Shown here: piece by piece, positions 52,366 through 64,000 of the stretch
Position numbering within the stretch: position 1 is the stretch's first letter
Layout: every line of letters starts with the position of its first letter
Source of the DNA: Klebsiella quasipneumoniae subsp. quasipneumoniae
GTDB taxonomy: Bacteria; Pseudomonadota; Gammaproteobacteria; Enterobacterales; Enterobacteriaceae
Direction of reading: 5' to 3'
Assembly: GCF_020525925.1 (NCBI RefSeq)
Contig: NZ_CP084876.1
Span: 3,224,001 to 3,288,000 of the forward strand
DNA length: 64,000 bases
The notes under the pieces: model-generated
Databases searched by the model: none
What the model saw: only the letters and a program-made list of their open reading frames with translations
Told to the model about the DNA's origin: nothing
Translations under genes and position numbers: made by a program

Positions 52366-53175
52366 CTAACCAGACAGCTCACACAAAGGGGCTAAAAAAT
52401 GGTAAAGCTCGCGAGAGGACCAGACGGTCTCCTCCCAGCGACGAACCGGCACCAGCGGCATAAGCGCATTGCAGATCAGCACTTCATCGGCCTCCCGCAA
52501 CGTCTCGGGACGCGCTGTCACTTCGACAACGCGAAACGTCGATGGTGCCAGCTGCGCGATACAACGCTGCCGCATTATGCCGTTGACCCCGGCATAATCG
52601 AGTCGCGGAGTAAAGACATCCCGTCCCTGACGCCAGAATAAATTCGCGGCACAGCATTCCGTAAGCCACCCGTCACTGTCAAGGACCAGCGCCTCATCGG
52701 CGTCCGTCTGTTCAAGATGAGAGCGGATCAGCACCTGCTCCAGACGGTTAAGATGCTTCAGACCGGCCAGACAGGGGTTGCGCCCCAGGGTCACCGGGCT
52801 TCGGGTCAGGGTAATGCCCTCCTCCCGCCAGCGCGCGTAGTGCGCCGGAAGCGAAGAGACGCTCAGAATGCGGGTGGGCGACGCGCAGCCCGCCGTGCTG
52901 TATCCCCTCCCCCCGACGCCGCGGGTGAGGACCACCTTAAGCACACCCTGGGCGTGCGGCCGAGCCAGACGCTGCATCTCGTCGCTCAACGTCAGCCAGT
53001 CGTCAAATGGGATGCGTAATTTTTCGCAGGTCGTCTGCAAACGCTGCAGATGGGCGTCCAGTAACGCAACCTGCCCGTGCTGTATACGGGCGGTGGTAAA
53101 ACAACCGTCGCCAAACTGGACGGCGCGATCGTTCGCCGCCAGCGTGTCCTGTTCAACGCCATTTATCAAGAACAT
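52366..53175 (-). CDS. pabC: Aminodeoxychorismate lyase
   Basis: 269 residues. A PLP enzyme of the class IV aminotransferase fold; the PLP lysine is K140 by alignment ([11 protein letters not shown]). It cleaves 4-amino-4-deoxychorismate to p-aminobenzoate and pyruvate for folate. The conserved [14 protein letters not shown] and the C-terminal [11 protein letters not shown] are seen. A terminator-like hairpin separates it from fabF, so a share of transcripts must read through or start anew. Confidence 0.95.
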   Translation of the reverse strand: MFLINGVEQDTLAANDRAVQFGDGCFTTARIQHGQVALLDAHLQRLQTTCEKLRIPFDDWLTLSDEMQRLARPHAQGVLKVVLTRGVGGRGYSTAGCASPTRILSVSSLPAHYARWREEGITLTRSPVTLGRNPCLAGLKHLNRLEQVLIRSHLEQTDADEALVLDSDGWLTECCAANLFWRQGRDVFTPRLDYAGVNGIMRQRCIAQLAPSTFRVVEVTARPETLREADEVLICNALMPLVPVRRWEETVWSSRELYHFLAPLCELSG

Positions 53176-53244
53176 AAAGGACTCCTTTTCACAGGTCGGT
53201 GAGTGTCTCAGGACACGGAGCAGAGGACAAGCGGAGAAAGCCGA

Positions 53245-53273
53245 ATAAAAAAGGCCCGACGAACGGGCCTTTT
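53245..53273 (-). terminator. Terminator after fabF
   Basis: AAGGCCCG and CGGGCCTT pair over a five-base loop; on the minus strand six T follow. It is 28 bases after the fabF stop. Confidence 0.85.
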
Positions 53274-53300
53274 GTTAAAGCAGTACCGGGGCAAGCCCTG

Positions 53301-54868
<1,568 letters not shown>

Positions 54869-54913
54869 ACTCTTAAATTTCCTATCAAAACTCGCTTTCG
54901 CGATGGTTTTCGT

Positions 54914-54941
54914 AGTGTATAAAATGTTGAAAAATTTGCAA
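54914..54941 (-). promoter_or_regulatory. Candidate acpP promoter
   Basis: On the minus strand TTGCAA (54941-54936), 16 bases, TACACT (54919-54914), about 45 bases upstream of the acpP start. It fits the need for strong separate acpP expression. Confidence 0.5.
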
Positions 54942-55031
54942 CTAAATCCCGGCAGGTCTTACCACGATTTTGCGCTATTTTGAGGCCGTTTGCCCTAAGA
55001 ACGCAAATCTTTTCGCACAAAACCGCACACA

Positions 55032-55054
55032 GAACCGTGCGAAGTGCGCGGTTC
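55032..55054 (-). terminator. Hairpin between fabG and acpP
   Basis: GAACCG...CGGTTC with inner pairs gives a stem of about nine bp. On the minus strand TGTGTGCGGTTTTG follows, a weak T run, so it may attenuate fabG transcripts before acpP. Confidence 0.4.
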
Positions 55055-55078
55055 CTGAACGTTTTGCACAAATCTCGG

Positions 55079-55813
55079 TCAGACCATGTACATTCCGCCG
55101 TTGACGTGCAGGGTTTCACCAGTGATGTAACTTGCTTCGTCAGAGGCTAAAAATGCCACCGCGCTGGCGATTTCATTTGGGGTGCCAAGGCGCCCCGCAG
55201 GAACTGCCGCCAGCGTACCCGCACGCTGCTCATCGGTCAGCGCACGCGTCATGTCCGTTTCAATAAAGCCCGGAGCAACAACGTTTACAGTAATACCGCG
55301 TGACGCAACTTCACGCGCCAGTGATTTACTGAAGCCGATCAGACCCGCTTTCGCCGCAGCGTAGTTGGCCTGACCCGCATTTCCCATGGTACCAACCACA
55401 GAACCGATAGTGATAATACGTCCATGACGCTTTTTCATCATAGCGCGCATTACCGCTTTTGACAGACGGAAAACCGATGACAGGTTGGTTTCGATAATAT
55501 CGTTCCACTCGTCATCTTTCATGCGCATTAACAGGTTGTCGCGAGTGATCCCGGCATTATTAACCAGGATATCCACTTCGCCAAACTCTGCGCGCACATT
55601 TTCCAGAACAGATTCAATAGATGCCGGGTCGGTCACATTCAACATCAGACCTTTACCGTTGGCGCCTAAATAGTCGCTGATCGCCTGCGCGCCGCTTTCG
55701 CTGGTCGCAGTACCGATAACTTTCGCGCCGCGGGCGACGAGCGTTTCAGCGATGGCGCGGCCAATACCGCGGCTTGCACCGGTAACCAGCGCGATTTTTC
55801 CTTCAAAACTCAT
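55079..55813 (-). CDS. fabG: 3-oxoacyl-ACP reductase
   Basis: 244 residues. A short-chain dehydrogenase: NADPH-binding TGASRGIG (12-19), NNAG, the catalytic serine in TIGSVVG and the YxxxK in YAAAKAGLIG. It reduces beta-ketoacyl-ACP in each elongation round. It lies 12 bases downstream of fabD. Confidence 0.97.
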   Translation of the reverse strand: MSFEGKIALVTGASRGIGRAIAETLVARGAKVIGTATSESGAQAISDYLGANGKGLMLNVTDPASIESVLENVRAEFGEVDILVNNAGITRDNLLMRMKDDEWNDIIETNLSSVFRLSKAVMRAMMKKRHGRIITIGSVVGTMGNAGQANYAAAKAGLIGFSKSLAREVASRGITVNVVAPGFIETDMTRALTDEQRAGTLAAVPAGRLGTPNEIASAVAFLASDEASYITGETLHVNGGMYMV

Positions 55814-55825
55814 GGTTTTCCTCTT

Positions 55826-56755
55826 TTATTGCTCAAGCGCCGCAGACATCGCCGCCGGCTCGTTAAGCGCGGAAGCGGTCAGGGTGTCAACAATACGTTT
55901 GGTCAGGCCGGTGAGGACTTTACCCGGGCCAACCTCATACAGATGCGTGACGCCCTGAGCAGCCATAAACTCAACGGTTTTGGTCCACTGAACCGGGCTA
56001 TACAGCTGGCGTACCAGCGCGTCGCGAATGGCGTCCGGCGCGGTTTCGCACTTCACGTCGACGTTATTTACCACCGGAATCGTCGGCGCGTTGAAGGTGA
56101 TGTTCTGCAGCTCAAGCGCCAGTTTTTCCGCAGCGGGCTTCATCAGCGCACAGTGGGAGGGCACGCTCACCGGCAGCGGCAGCGCGCGTTTAGCGCCCGC
56201 GGCTTTACAGGCGACGCCTGCGCGTTCGACGGCCTCTTTGTGACCGGCGATAACCACCTGTCCCGGGGAATTGTAGTTCACCGGAGAGACGACCTGCCCT
56301 TCGGCCGACTCTTCACAGGCTTTGGCGATAGCCGCGTCGTCCAGACCGATAATCGCTGACATGGCGCCGGTACCTTCCGGTACGGCTTCCTGCATAAATT
56401 TGCCGCGCAGTTCAACCAGGCGAACGGCGTCAGCGAAAGCGATAACGCCCGCGCAAACCAGCGCGGAGTATTCGCCAAGGCTGTGGCCTGCCAACAGCGC
56501 CGGCGCTTTGCCGCCCTGCTGCTGCCAGACGTGGTACAGCGCCACGGAGGCGGTCAGCAGCGCCGGCTGGGTCTGCCAGGTCTTATTCAGTTCTTCTGCC
56601 GGGCCCTGTTGCGTCAGCGCCCACAGATCGTAACCCAACGCTGCGGAAGCTTCACCGAAGGTCTCTTCAATGACCGGCCAGGTCGCCGCCATATCGGCCA
56701 GCATGCCTACGGCCTGAGAGCCCTGTCCCGGGAACACAAAAGCAAATTGCGTCAT
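55826..56755 (-). CDS. fabD: Malonyl-CoA:ACP transacylase
   Basis: 309 residues. FVFPGQGSQAVGM at the start, the nucleophile S92 in GHSLGEYSAL, and the partner histidine in VSVPSHCALM. It loads malonate onto ACP for chain elongation. Placed between fabH (15 bases) and fabG (12 bases). Confidence 0.97.
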   Translation of the reverse strand: MTQFAFVFPGQGSQAVGMLADMAATWPVIEETFGEASAALGYDLWALTQQGPAEELNKTWQTQPALLTASVALYHVWQQQGGKAPALLAGHSLGEYSALVCAGVIAFADAVRLVELRGKFMQEAVPEGTGAMSAIIGLDDAAIAKACEESAEGQVVSPVNYNSPGQVVIAGHKEAVERAGVACKAAGAKRALPLPVSVPSHCALMKPAAEKLALELQNITFNAPTIPVVNNVDVKCETAPDAIRDALVRQLYSPVQWTKTVEFMAAQGVTHLYEVGPGKVLTGLTKRIVDTLTASALNEPAAMSAALEQ

Positions 56756-56770
56756 GTTTAAATCCTTATA

Positions 56771-57724
56771 CTAAAAACGAACCAGCGCGGAACCCCAGGT
56801 GAAACCGCCACCAAAGGCTTCCAGCAAAATCAGCTGCCCACGTTGAATGCGGCCATCGCGGACGGCCTCATCCAGCGCGCAAGGGACTGACGCCGCGGAG
56901 GTGTTGCCATGGCGGTCGAGGGTCACTACGACGTTATCCATCGACATGCCCAGTTTCTTCGCCGTCGCGCTGATGATCCGCAGGTTTGCCTGATGCGGCA
57001 CCAGCCAGTCCAGCGCTGAACGTTCAAGATTATTCGCGGCCAGCGTCTCATCAACGATATGCGCTAACTCGGTGACCGCCACTTTGAAGACTTCATTACC
57101 GGCCATCGTCAGATAGATCGGATTTTCCGGATCGACGCGATCGGCGTTCGGCAGGGTCAGCAGTTCGCCATAGCTACCGTCAGCATGCAGATGCGTCGAG
57201 ATAATGCCAGGCTCTTCGGAGGCGCCCAGCACCACCGCGCCGGCGCCATCGCCGAAAATAATAATCGTCCCGCGATCGGCCGGATCGCAGGTGCGCGCCA
57301 GCACATCAGCGCCAACGACCAGCGCATAATCCACCGCGCCGTTTTTCACATACTGATCGGCGACGCTCAGCGCATAGGTGAAACCGGCGCAGGCGGCCGC
57401 GACGTCAAACGCCGGGCAGCCTTTGACGCCCAGCATAGACTGAATCTGGCAAGCCGAACTCGGAAACGCGTGCGTGCCGGAGGTGGTCGCAACGATGATC
57501 AGACCAATTTGCTCCGCGGACACGCCCGCCATCGCCAGCGCCTGCTTTGCGGCTTCAAAGCCCATCGTAGCAACTGTTTCATGCGCTGCGGCAATACGAC
57601 GCTCACGGATACCTGTGCGGGTGACAATCCACTCGTCAGAGGTCTCTACCATTTTTTCCAGGTCGGCGTTTGTACGCACTTGCTCGGGCAGATAGCTGCC
57701 GGTACCAATAATCTTCGTATACAT
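56771..57724 (-). CDS. fabH: Beta-ketoacyl-ACP synthase III
   Basis: 317 residues. It starts fatty-acid synthesis by joining acetyl-CoA and malonyl-ACP. The triad is C112 ([10 protein letters not shown]), the histidine in [10 protein letters not shown] and the asparagine in RHGNTSAAS. The gene is 53 bases downstream of plsX. Confidence 0.97.
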
Positions 57725-57777
57725 GTACGCTCAGTCACTCTTGGGTAATATACCCGCCTCGTTCAACCGCCGCGGCG

Positions 57778-58875
57778 TCAGTGGTGTCCATTCGTCCCGC
57801 TTTGCTGTCGGGCGTTCACGTCACTGTCGCTTTCCGGCAGCTCGAAACCAGCTGGGTATAAAGATTCCAGGCGCGCGGCGATCCGTTGAGGAATTTGCCG
57901 CTGCACCGCCTGCACTGCCTGCTCTATCGCGACGCTAAAGGCGCGCTGATTGGCAGCACCATGACTCTTGATCACGGAACCGCGCAATCCTAACAGACAG
58001 GCGCCATTATACTGGTCGGGGTTGAGGTGACTGAATCGCCTCGCCAGGCTTTTTTGTAACCAACGTTTTAGTAACAGCAGCCACCACGACCGTTTTTTGC
58101 CCTCTCCCTGAGATTTCAGCAGTGAAAGGAACATTCTGACAACACCTTCCATGGTTTTTAATGTGACGTTGCCCGTGAATCCGTCACAAACCAGCACATC
58201 GGTTTTTCCGGTCAACAGTTCATTGGCTTCAAGATAGCCGATGTAGTTGAGGGAAGGCAGCGTTTTGAGCACTGCGGCAGCATCGCGGATGCTGCTGAGG
58301 CCTTTCATCTCTTCTTCGCCGATGTTCAGCAAGGCGACGCGTGGATTGGCAATGCCGACCACCTCTTCCGCCAGTACCGCGCCCATCACCGCGAACTGCA
58401 CCAGCATCGTGCTGTCGCAGTCGACGTTGGCGCCGAGATCCAGCACCACGGTTTTGCCCTTCTGCTGGTGCGGCAAAACCGTCACCAGCGCCGGCCGCTC
58501 AATACCTTCAATCGGTTTGAGCAGCAGTTTCGCCAGGCCCATCAGCGCGCCGGTGTTGCCGGCGCTAACGCAGGCTTCCGCCCGCCCTTCTTTCACAAGC
58601 TCCAGCGCCACGCGCATTGAGCTTCCGCGACTGCTGCGGATAGCCTGTGCGGGTCGCGCATCACTGGCAATAACTGACTGCGCAGGAATAATCTGCAGAC
58701 GCGAACGTTGTTCGAAGTCAGCTTTGGCGAGTAATGGCGTGATGGCGTCGGGATCGCCGACTAAAAGAAGTGTGAGTTGCGAATTAGAGTTCAGTGCCTG
58801 CAGTGCTGCAGGCACTGTCACGGATGGGCCGAAATCGCCCCCCATGACATCTAACGCCAGGGTTAGACGTGTCAA
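57778..58875 (-). CDS. plsX: Phosphate acyltransferase PlsX
   Basis: 365 residues from a TTG start at 58875 ([20 protein letters not shown]), the start used in E. coli as I recall it; an ATG 22 codons upstream would add [10 protein letters not shown]..., without a convincing ribosome site. PlsX makes acyl-phosphate from acyl-ACP for PlsY and so links fatty-acid and phospholipid synthesis at the membrane. The conserved [11 protein letters not shown] and [15 protein letters not shown] are present. The C-terminal end ([18 protein letters not shown]) is hydrophilic and varies among species. Confidence 0.93.
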   Translation of the reverse strand: MTRLTLALDVMGGDFGPSVTVPAALQALNSNSQLTLLLVGDPDAITPLLAKADFEQRSRLQIIPAQSVIASDARPAQAIRSSRGSSMRVALELVKEGRAEACVSAGNTGALMGLAKLLLKPIEGIERPALVTVLPHQQKGKTVVLDLGANVDCDSTMLVQFAVMGAVLAEEVVGIANPRVALLNIGEEEMKGLSSIRDAAAVLKTLPSLNYIGYLEANELLTGKTDVLVCDGFTGNVTLKTMEGVVRMFLSLLKSQGEGKKRSWWLLLLKRWLQKSLARRFSHLNPDQYNGACLLGLRGSVIKSHGAANQRAFSVAIEQAVQAVQRQIPQRIAARLESLYPAGFELPESDSDVNARQQSGTNGHH

Positions 58876-59078
58876 GGTATCGTCGCTGCCCGGTTCGGTG
58901 ATTCCCCAGTTGCCCGGGGAGTCCTCACTAAGCTTCATCACGCTGGCACCCGCGAATTTTCACGCTGCAGACGCAACAATCCGGGCATTGACGCTTCTGG
59001 TTACCGGGTTAACCGAGTGTCCAGGTACGCACACGCCCGCCATGGCCTGCAACGGGAAATCCTGCGAGTATCGCGTGA

Positions 59079-59264
<186 letters not shown>

Positions 59265-59268
59265 TCAA

Positions 59269-59802
<534 letters not shown>

Positions 59803-59931
59803 TTAACTTTGTAATGTCATAGAGTCAAAGAAAAAGGCAGCCTCAGGTTGCCTTTTGCCATTTATTCGCACACATTGCGGCGCATAGTTTAAGATGATGC
59901 TCTGCGAAGCGCTATATGTGGATGAAAAAAT

Positions 59932-60516
59932 ATGTCTGAACTTATCCTGGCGTCAACCTCTCCCTGGCGGCGCATGCTGCTGGAAAAACTGGGATTACCG
60001 TTTGAATGCGCGGCGCCTGACGTCGACGAAACGCCCCGTCCTGAAGAATCCGCGCGTCAGCTTGTCACCCGGCTGGCGCAGGCCAAAGCGCAGAGCCTGG
60101 CCTCGCGCTACCCCAATCACCTTATTATAGGCTCCGATCAGGTTTGCGTACTGGACGGTGAGATCACCGGTAAACCGCACACCGAGGAAAATGCCCGCAG
60201 GCAGTTGAGAAAGGCCAGCGGGTCAATCGTCACCTTTTATACCGGCCTGGCGCTGTATAACTCCGCCAGCGGTCATCTGCAAACCGAATGCGAGCCCTTT
60301 GACGTCCACTTCCGCCATCTCAGCGATAAAGAGATCGAAGGCTATGTGCGCAAAGAGAACCCGCTGCAGTGCGCCGGGAGTTTCAAGAGCGAGGGGTTAG
60401 GCATTACGCTGTTCGAACGGCTGGAAGGCCGCGACCCGAATACGCTGGTCGGGTTACCCTTAATCGCGCTGTGTCAGATGCTGCGCCGCGAAAACGACAA
60501 CCCGCTGTTAGGCTAA
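59932..60516 (+). CDS. yceF: Nucleotide pyrophosphatase YceF (Maf family, m7GTP)
   Basis: 194 residues. Maf-type house-cleaning enzyme: [19 protein letters not shown] at the start, the catalytic DQVCVLDG with the base aspartate, the lysine in GKPHTEENA. The YceF subfamily prefers 7-methyl-GTP over dTTP/UTP, based on recognised similarity to the E. coli protein. It is transcribed towards rluC and shares its terminator region. Confidence 0.94.
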   Translation: MSELILASTSPWRRMLLEKLGLPFECAAPDVDETPRPEESARQLVTRLAQAKAQSLASRYPNHLIIGSDQVCVLDGEITGKPHTEENARRQLRKASGSIVTFYTGLALYNSASGHLQTECEPFDVHFRHLSDKEIEGYVRKENPLQCAGSFKSEGLGITLFERLEGRDPNTLVGLPLIALCQMLRRENDNPLLG

Positions 60517-60518
60517 GG

Positions 60519-60549
60519 CAAAAAAAACGGCGGAACTGATTCCGCCGTT
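60519..60549 (-). terminator. Terminator of rluC
   Basis: AACGGCGGAA and TTCCGCCGTT form a 10-bp stem with a CTGA loop; an eight-T run follows on the minus strand. It is five bases after the rluC stop. On the plus strand the T run is missing. Confidence 0.88.
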
Positions 60550-60553
60550 GCGC

Positions 60554-61507
60554 TTATTTGCTCTTCCGTAGCACCTGTAAACAGTGCTTCAGCTGGTTAT
60601 CCAGCGGCGCCTCAACGCGCATCACCTCCCCGCTCCCCGGGTGGGTAAACTTCAGCGCAGCAGCGTGGAGGAACAGGCGGTTTAAGCCGGTACCTGAGAG
60701 TTGCTTATCAAATTCGCGGTCGCCATAGCGGTCGTCAAAGGCGATAGGATGGCCGGCATACTGGGTATGAACGCGAATCTGATGGGTGCGCCCGGTGACC
60801 GGACTGCAGCGCACCAGCGTGGCGAATTCATAACGCTCTTCCACTTTAAAGCGCGTCTCTGACGGCTTGCCTTCCTGACTCACGCGGACAATTCGCTCCC
60901 CGCTCTGCAGAATGTTCTTCAATAGCGGGGCCTGCACTACTTTGGTATGCGACTGCCACTGGCCGCGCACCAGCGCCAGATAGTCTTTCTGCATGCCTTT
61001 ATCGCGCAGCTGCTCGTGCAGCGAACGCAGCGCCGAGCGCTTTTTCGCCACCAGCAGCACGCCTGAAGTATCGCGGTCGAGTCGATGCACCAGCTCAAGG
61101 AAGCGCGCCTCCGGGCGCAGGGCGCGCAACCCTTCAATCACCCCGAAGCTCAGGCCGCTGCCGCCATGTACCGCAGTGCCGGAAGGCTTATTGAGGACCA
61201 GAATATGATCGTCTTCATAGAGGATCACCTCAGAGAGCGCCGCGACTTTCTGTAGATGCGGCGATACCGCCTCTTCTTCACGCTCCGCCACGCGCACCGG
61301 CGGGATACGGACTTCATCGCCCGCTTCCAGCTTATACTCCGGCTTCACGCGTTTTTTATTCACCCGCACCTCGCCTTTACGCAGGATGCGATAAATCATG
61401 CTCTTCGGTACGCCTTTCAATTGCGTACGCAAAAAGTTGTCGATACGTTGCCCCGCTTCATCAGCAGCAATGGCAACCATTTTTACGGTTGGGGTCTCAG
61501 TTTTCAT
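60554..61507 (-). CDS. rluC: 23S rRNA pseudouridine(955/2504/2580) synthase
   Basis: 317 residues from the ATG at 61507 (MKTETPTVKMVAI); an ATG 14 codons upstream is in frame. An S4 RNA-binding domain (about 20-80, QRIDNFLRTQLKGVPKSMIYRILRKGEVRVNKKR) precedes the RluA-type catalytic domain with D144 in HRLDRDTSGVLL. It modifies U955, U2504 and U2580 of 23S rRNA. Divergent from rne across a 700-base gap. Confidence 0.96.
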   Translation of the reverse strand: MKTETPTVKMVAIAADEAGQRIDNFLRTQLKGVPKSMIYRILRKGEVRVNKKRVKPEYKLEAGDEVRIPPVRVAEREEEAVSPHLQKVAALSEVILYEDDHILVLNKPSGTAVHGGSGLSFGVIEGLRALRPEARFLELVHRLDRDTSGVLLVAKKRSALRSLHEQLRDKGMQKDYLALVRGQWQSHTKVVQAPLLKNILQSGERIVRVSQEGKPSETRFKVEERYEFATLVRCSPVTGRTHQIRVHTQYAGHPIAFDDRYGDREFDKQLSGTGLNRLFLHAAALKFTHPGSGEVMRVEAPLDNQLKHCLQVLRKSK

Positions 61508-62206
61508 GGTGCGCGATTCTAAATAGCCGGACGCATTAGCGCCACTCATTTTTATATGCTTATATTTATCATTATCCTGTTTTCACGGTTTGCCTGACCG
61601 CCATATTGTTTGTTATTAGAACAATCTGTATGGGCAGGTGATAAAACTGTGAGTAACCGGGTGATAAAAGGTGAAAGTCAACTTGCTATAACAAGGTTAG
61701 CAATGGAATAATGAGACCGTTTTCCGTATTGCATCTTGTTAGAACAAGACATTAGCGGAATGACCAATTTTGTCTGACCGATCGCCCACGCAGCAATGGC
61801 GTAAGACGTTGTGATCTTTCAGACAGTTAGCGGGCTGCGGGTTGCAGTCCTTACCGGTACAGGCTCTATGGATTTCAAGTCGCAGGAAGGCGTCAACTCC
61901 GGGACTCCCGGGAGCTCATCTGGATCAGCCGATCGAGGTGAGCAGGTTAAGCCATCATGCCTGCAACGCGAAAGACGACGAGTATAAATGGAATATTCTC
62001 TGGTGATACATCCCAGGCTGTTCCCCTGAATAATTGCGCTGTGTTTCCGTTTGAAACACAGGCGACCGACACTCTGCGCCTCTTAAGCGCGCGACAACCG
62101 TGAGGTTGGCGACGTGAACCAGACACGAGGCCATCGGTTTTCCCCCGGAAAGGCATTACTCTGCCCGCAGCTTAGTCGTCAATGTAAGAATAATGAGTAA
62201 GTTACG
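61508..62206 (+). promoter_or_regulatory. rne promoter region and long autoregulatory 5' leader
   Basis: 700 bases without a gene. From about 61818 (TTTCAGACAGTTAGCGGGC...) and from 62062 to 62206 (GCGACCGACACTCTGCGCCTC, TGAGGTTGGCGAC, GACACGAGGCCATCGGTT, CCCGCAGCTTAGTCGTCAAT) it matches, as I recall, the E. coli rne 5' UTR of about 361 bases, whose hairpins hp2 and hp3 let RNase E degrade its own mRNA. The part between (about 61865-62060) looks different. The AT-rich stretch 61560-61760 should hold upstream promoters for rne and the rluC promoter. Confidence 0.7.
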
Positions 62207-64000
62207 ATGAAAAGAATGTTAATCAACGCAACTCAGCAGGAAGAGTTGCGCGTCGCCCTTGTTGATGGGCAGCGCCTGTACGACCTGGATATCGAAAGCC
62301 CCGGGCACGAACAGAAAAAAGCGAACATCTACAAAGGCAAAATCACCCGCATTGAACCCAGCCTTGAAGCCGCGTTTGTTGATTACGGCGCCGAGCGTCA
62401 TGGTTTCCTCCCCCTCAAAGAAATCGCCCGCGAATACTTCCCCGCCAACTACAATGCGCATGGTCGTCCTAATATCAAAGACGTACTGCGTGAAGGTCAG
62501 GAAGTTATCGTGCAGATTGATAAAGAAGAACGCGGCAACAAAGGCGCTGCGCTCACCACCTTTATCAGCCTGGCGGGCAGCTATCTGGTACTGATGCCGA
62601 ACAACCCGCGCGCGGGGGGAATTTCCCGCCGTATCGAGGGCGACGACCGTACCGAACTGAAAGAAGCGCTGGCGAGCCTGGAGCTTCCGGACGGCATGGG
62701 CCTTATCGTTCGCACCGCTGGCGTCGGCAAATCCGCCGAAGCCCTGCAGTGGGACCTGAGCTTCCGTCTGAAACACTGGGAAGCGATTCAGAAAGCCGCG
62801 GAAAGCCGTCCGGCGCCGTTCCTGATCCACCAGGAAAGCAACGTCATTGTCCGCGCCTTCCGTGACTACCTGCGCCAGGATATCGGCGAAATCCTGATCG
62901 ATAACCCGAAAGTGCTTGAGCTGGCGCGCCAGCATATCGCCGCGCTGGGTCGTCCGGATTTCAGCAGCAAAATCAAACTGTACACCGGTGAAATCCCGCT
63001 GTTCAGCCATTACCAGATCGAATCCCAGATTGAATCCGCCTTCCAGCGTGAAGTCCGTCTGCCGTCCGGTGGTTCTATCGTCATCGACAGCACTGAAGCG
63101 CTGACCGCTATCGATATCAACTCCGCCCGCGCTACCCGCGGCGGCGATATCGAAGAGACGGCGTTCAACACCAACCTCGAAGCGGCTGACGAGATTGCCC
63201 GCCAGCTGCGTCTGCGCGACCTCGGCGGCCTGATCGTTATCGACTTTATCGATATGACTCCGGTTCGCCACCAGCGCGCCGTGGAGAACCGTCTGCGCGA
63301 AGCCGTCCGTCAGGACCGGGCGCGCATTCAGATCAGCCATATCTCGCGCTTCGGCCTGCTGGAGATGTCCCGCCAGCGCCTGAGTCCGTCGCTGGGCGAA
63401 TCCAGCCACCACGTCTGCCCGCGCTGCTCCGGCACCGGCACCGTGCGTGATAACGAATCGCTGTCGCTCTCTATTCTGCGTCTGATTGAAGAAGAAGCGC
63501 TGAAAGAGAACACCAAAGAAGTTCATGCCATCGTTCCGGTACCGATCGCCTCCTATCTGCTGAACGAAAAACGTGCCGCGGTGAGCGCTATCGAATCTCG
63601 TCAGGGCGATGTGCGCGTGATCATCGTGCCAAACGACGAAATGCAGACGCCGCACTACTCCGTCCTGCGCGTGCGCAAAGGTGAAGAGACTTCAACGCTG
63701 AGCTACCTGCTGCCGAAGCTGCATGAAGAAGAGATGGCGCTGCCGGGCGACGATGAGCCGGCAGAACGGAAACGTCCGGAACAACCGGCCCTCGCCGCTT
63801 TTGTCATGCCTGACGCGCCGCCGGCCCCGATGCTCGAAGAGCCAGCCGCCGCGCCTGTCGCCGCAGCGACCCCGGTCGCGGCCGCCGCACCGGCGCAGCC
63901 TGGCCTGCTCTCGCGCTTCTTCAGCGCGCTGAAGAATATCTTCTCTGGCGCCGAAGAGGCCAAACCGGCTGAAGTTCAGGTCGAGAAAAAAGCGGAAGAA
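62207..64000 (+). CDS. rne: Ribonuclease E, first 598 residues (gene runs off the window)
   Basis: The start is [21 protein letters not shown], with GAGTAAG upstream as in E. coli. RNase E is the endonuclease that starts mRNA decay and matures 5S and tRNAs; its C-terminus scaffolds the degradosome. Visible: S1 domain (about 35-125), the 5' sensor and RNase H-like regions, the DNase I-like active site with D303 (TAIDINSAR) and D346 (VIDFIDM), and the zinc link C404-x-x-C407 (CPRCSGTG). From about 530 a Pro/Ala-rich linker begins, then the membrane-binding amphipathic helix ([16 protein letters not shown]). Confidence 0.97.
   Translation, partial: MKRMLINATQQEELRVALVDGQRLYDLDIESPGHEQKKANIYKGKITRIEPSLEAAFVDYGAERHGFLPLKEIAREYFPANYNAHGRPNIKDVLREGQEVIVQIDKEERGNKGAALTTFISLAGSYLVLMPNNPRAGGISRRIEGDDRTELKEALASLELPDGMGLIVRTAGVGKSAEALQWDLSFRLKHWEAIQKAAESRPAPFLIHQESNVIVRAFRDYLRQDIGEILIDNPKVLELARQHIAALGRPDFSSKIKLYTGEIPLFSHYQIESQIESAFQREVRLPSGGSIVIDSTEALTAIDINSARATRGGDIEETAFNTNLEAADEIARQLRLRDLGGLIVIDFIDMTPVRHQRAVENRLREAVRQDRARIQISHISRFGLLEMSRQRLSPSLGESSHHVCPRCSGTGTVRDNESLSLSILRLIEEEALKENTKEVHAIVPVPIASYLLNEKRAAVSAIESRQGDVRVIIVPNDEMQTPHYSVLRVRKGEETSTLSYLLPKLHEEEMALPGDDEPAERKRPEQPALAAFVMPDAPPAPMLEEPAAAPVAAATPVAAAAPAQPGLLSRFFSALKNIFSGAEEAKPAEVQVEKKAEE

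Noticed and set aside
62219..63655. A 478-residue minus-strand frame opposite rne
   Set aside because: Shadow of rne, whose catalytic residues are all in the plus-strand frame.

Overview
This window reads as chromosome of an enterobacterium of the Klebsiella pneumoniae complex. The evidence is gene order and protein identity as I recognise them: icd-rluE-nudJ-mnmA-hflD-purB, phoPQ, roxA, pepT-potABCD, cobB-nagK-lolEDC, mfd, ldtC, bhsA/comR, ndh, hinT-ycfL-lpoB-thiK-nagZ-ycfP, ptsG, the fab cluster and rluC/rne follow the E. coli K-12 order. The differences are insertions: a prophage end, a cupin/AraC pair, an acyl-CoA ligase/aldehyde dehydrogenase pair, an aerobactin-receptor homologue and a large REP array. 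GC-rich codon use and the chromosomal iutA-like gene point to Klebsiella. No search was run, so the species is an inference.

1-5427: the early-left end of a lambdoid prophage integrated at the 3' end of icd. It runs from the C-terminus of a repressor, a terminator and a pL-like promoter, through tiny leftward-operon genes, a DUF1482 protein, an Rrf2-type regulator and a RecE-like protein with an exchanged nuclease domain, to xis and int. Next to icd lie three tandem 9-bp repeats that look like integrase arm sites. The other prophage end is outside the window.

5428-16210: core genes for the TCA cycle (icd), RNA modification (rluE, mnmA), nucleotide metabolism (nudJ, purB), hflD, the PhoPQ Mg/antimicrobial-peptide sensor and the ribosomal oxygenase roxA. 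A cupin gene and an AraC regulator sit between purB and phoP.

16211-17836: between the convergent roxA and pepT, nine nearly identical ~119-bp units, each an inverted pair of REP palindromes, surround a gene for a REP-associated tyrosine transposase (RAYT). This is the most striking non-core structure here.

17837-32185: pepT, the potABCD polyamine importer, an accessory two-gene acyl-CoA ligase/aldehyde dehydrogenase operon, a small membrane protein, and a lolCDE-nagK-cobB cluster.

32490-48608: mfd, the L,D-transpeptidase ldtC, the divergent bhsA/comR pair, a lone iutA-like ferric-siderophore receptor with a Fur-box-like site, ycfJ, ndh with an FNR site, the hinT-to-ycfP cell-envelope operon and ptsG with SgrS- and CRP-site-like leader sequences.

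48905-64000: the ycfH-holB-tmk-mltG-pabC-fabF-acpP-fabG-fabD-fabH-plsX-rpmF-yceD cluster on the minus strand (fatty-acid initiation and elongation, folate, dTMP, cell-wall cleavage, replication clamp loader), divergent yceF, then rluC and, divergently, the first 598 codons of rne behind a long autoregulatory leader. The rne gene runs off the right edge.
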